Shown here in pieces: positions 5,780-7,107 of a stretch of DNA of 7,107 nt. The position numbers were made by a program, and so were the translations under genes. The stretch's first letter is position 1, and every line of letters begins with the position of its first letter. The notes under the pieces were generated by a model. It was given only the letters and a program-made list of their open reading frames with translations, searched no databases and was not told where the DNA came from. Origin of the DNA: an uncultured Myxococcales bacterium (lineage in GTDB: Bacteria; Myxococcota_A; UBA9042); the NCBI GenBank assembly GCA_903917305.1, contig CAIXAA010000234.1, forward strand, positions 1-7,107, given 5' to 3'.

Positions 5780-6235
5780 ATGGCTGCCATGCTGCTTGCC
5801 CTCCATTCCATCGTGCGCTGGGCCGTCGTGCTGTTCGCGCTGCTGCTCCTGTCCCGCGCCGTGAATGGCGTGCGCACCCGGCGTGACTGGGCGCCGGCGG
5901 ATCACCGCTTCGGGCTCGGCTTCATCATCTCGTTCGATCTTCAGTTTCTGATTGGTCTTGCGCTCTTCCACTTCAGCACGCTGACGCCGGATTCACTCGA
6001 GGGCTTCAAGGGCGCCATGCACGTCCCGGCCCTGCGCTTTTTCGCCGTGGAGCACACGGCTGGCATGGTCCTCGCCCTGGCGGCGGCGCACATCAGCTGG
6101 GCCAAAGGCAAGCGCGCGGCGGATGCGGCCAGGCGCTTTCGCACCGTGGCCATCGGCACCGGCTTGTCGCTGCTGCTCGTGGTGCTGTCGATTCCATGGC
6201 CGTGGATGGCGGTCGGCCGGCGTCTGTGGCCGTAG
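5780..6235 (+). CDS. Four-helix membrane protein with conserved-looking histidines (cytochrome b-like)
   Basis: The 151-aa protein has hydrophobic helices at about 5-27, 43-66, 84-106 and 121-141 and short charged loops (NGVRTRRDW, AKGKRAADAARRFR). H9 (LHSIVRW), H64 (LFHF), H92 (FFAVEHTAGM) and H104 lie in or near the helices. The pattern of H-S-x-x-R-W at the start, R-F-F-x-x-E-H in helix 3 and S-I-P-W-P near the end resembles small four-helix proteins that I recall from Bacteroidota and other phyla, often annotated as hypothetical or cytochrome b. Heme binding by H9 and H92 is an inference. AGGAG at 5769-5773 is six bases before the ATG. It follows the NTF2-like gene by 111 bp, so it is either the end of that operon or separately transcribed. 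Its stop lies 6 bp from the stop of the convergent gene. Confidence 0.82.
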   Translation: MAAMLLALHSIVRWAVVLFALLLLSRAVNGVRTRRDWAPADHRFGLGFIISFDLQFLIGLALFHFSTLTPDSLEGFKGAMHVPALRFFAVEHTAGMVLALAAAHISWAKGKRAADAARRFRTVAIGTGLSLLLVVLSIPWPWMAVGRRLWP

Positions 6236-6241
6236 ATTCAG

Positions 6242-7107
6242 CTACTTGACCGCGAAGTGGTCGACCCAGCTCGTCGCCTTGAGTGGCTCGCCCGTCAGCA
6301 CGTGCAGCAGCCCCGAAGGCAGCGGCGTCGCGTCGATCCCCTCGACTTCCGGCCGGAAATTGCCGACCTTGTCCTGCCGGTTCACCGTGCCGACCTGCAC
6401 CACCGCGCCCGTCTTCAAGTCGACGCGGTAGATGCTCTGCCCGTCGTCATCGCAGGACAGCCACAGCGCGCCGTCCGCCACGTCCGCGCCCTGGATGTGC
6501 ACCGCCTGCTGCGACATCTGCAGCACCGGCAGCGGCTTCCAGCCGTCCTTCACGTCGTAGCTCAGGATCTTGTCGTCGCTGTAGTGGTCGGTCAGGTACG
6601 CCGTCATCGTCGTTTCGTCGACCGCGATGAACGACGCTTCGTGCTGCTTCAAGATGACGTGGCTCTTGTACTGCAGCGTCTGCGGATCGAACAGCACGAC
6701 CGCCTGCTCGCCTTTGTTGAAATCGTCTTGCTCCACAGAGGCATAGAGCACGCCTTGCGCCACGTCGATGTCGCCGATGTGGTTGTAGCCGAGCGCTGTC
6801 ACCGCGTCGGGCAGCGGCACCATGTTCTCGACCGTCTGCACGAACTTGTCGTCGGTGCGCCACAAGCCGCCGGAAGCCGAGAAGATCCAGCCGTCCGGCA
6901 CGCGTGCGATGCCCTGGCTGTAGAACACGTCGACCGCATCGCTGGAGGTGACGGTCGCCGGCCAGATCTTGGCGTCGGCAGCTTCATCGGGCGCGGCGGC
7001 AACATCTTGGGCCGTCGGCACATCTGCCGCATCTTGCGCCGCCGCGGCATCCGCCGCCGGGTGTGTCGCCGCGGAGCTCGAGCAGGCGAGCAACCCCGCC
7101 GTGAACA
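6242..7107 (-). CDS. Predicted beta-propeller lipoprotein, 5' end beyond the window
   Basis: The frame is open to the right edge, and the last visible codons read FTAGLLAC-SSS, a lipobox with its signal peptide cut off. A TTG at 7093 lies inside the signal peptide and is not a credible start. After the Cys there is a spacer of about 38 residues made almost entirely of Ala, Asp, Pro and Gln, common in Myxococcota surface lipoproteins. The remaining roughly 245 residues contain recurring strand pairs such as GVLYASVEQDD, VVLFDPQTLQYKS, TAYLTDHYSDDKILSYD and ALWLSCDDDGQSIYRVDLKTG, in the manner of YVTN, NHL or SMP-30-like propellers. No catalytic residues can be assigned, so ligand binding or scaffolding at the cell surface is as likely as enzyme activity. 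It is convergent with, and probably independent of, the plus-strand set. Confidence 0.82.
   Translation of the reverse strand, partial: FTAGLLACSSSAATHPAADAAAAQDAADVPTAQDVAAAPDEAADAKIWPATVTSSDAVDVFYSQGIARVPDGWIFSASGGLWRTDDKFVQTVENMVPLPDAVTALGYNHIGDIDVAQGVLYASVEQDDFNKGEQAVVLFDPQTLQYKSHVILKQHEASFIAVDETTMTAYLTDHYSDDKILSYDVKDGWKPLPVLQMSQQAVHIQGADVADGALWLSCDDDGQSIYRVDLKTGAVVQVGTVNRQDKVGNFRPEVEGIDATPLPSGLLHVLTGEPLKATSWVDHFAVK

Noticed and set aside
6233..6256. Possible bidirectional terminator between the convergent genes (GTAG and CTAC arms across the stops)
   Set aside because: The stem is only four base pairs and no T-run follows on either strand, so it is not better than chance.
7091..7093. 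TTG as start codon of the propeller lipoprotein
   Set aside because: It would leave only two residues before the lipobox Ala-Cys; the frame continues to the edge with signal-peptide-like residues, so the real start is outside.

Overview
The window is very GC-rich, densely coded bacterial DNA. A histidine kinase and NtrC-type regulator pair, sigma-54-like promoters, an outer-membrane cytochrome fused to a barrel, and a lipoprotein with a long Ala/Asp-rich spacer together suggest a myxobacterium-like member of the Myxococcota (former Deltaproteobacteria). This is an inference from gene style; no marker gene is present.

Layout. On the minus strand, reading leftward from about 4152 to 1, there is an apparent three-gene operon. 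It starts with a secreted protein carrying one CxxCH heme motif followed by a predicted outer-membrane beta-barrel (2630-4054). Next is a membrane sensor histidine kinase with a Cache-like sensor, HAMP, and a PAS domain with a CxxCxxC cluster (332-2569). Last is the receiver domain of a response regulator that runs off the left edge (1-335). Kinase stop and regulator start overlap as ATGA. On the plus strand, reading rightward from about 4374, come a SCO1/SenC-type lipoprotein (4421-5032), an NTF2-like protein of DUF2358 style (5087-5668), and a four-helix membrane protein with histidines in its helices (5780-6235). A minus-strand lipoprotein with a predicted beta-propeller converges on the last of these (6242 to the right edge, 5' end missing).

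The 366-bp divergent intergenic region (4055-4420) is the most informative part. It holds two well-formed -24/-12 (sigma-54) promoter motifs facing outward, one for each operon: 4163-4178 on minus and 4348-4363 on plus. Between them lies a 28-bp imperfect palindrome (4280-4307), about 141 bp upstream of one predicted start and about 80 bp upstream of the other, which suits an enhancer site for an NtrC-family activator. A CRP/FNR-like half-site pair lies at 4192-4207.

Working model (inference): the kinase senses a periplasmic or redox cue and phosphorylates the NtrC-type regulator. The regulator then activates both operons from one shared enhancer, producing an outer-membrane heme-barrel protein, its own sensor and regulator, and a SCO-type copper/thiol protein with accessory proteins. 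This would be a self-contained, inducible extracytoplasmic electron-transfer or metal-handling module. The C-terminal half of the regulator, which would confirm the sigma-54 link, lies outside the window.
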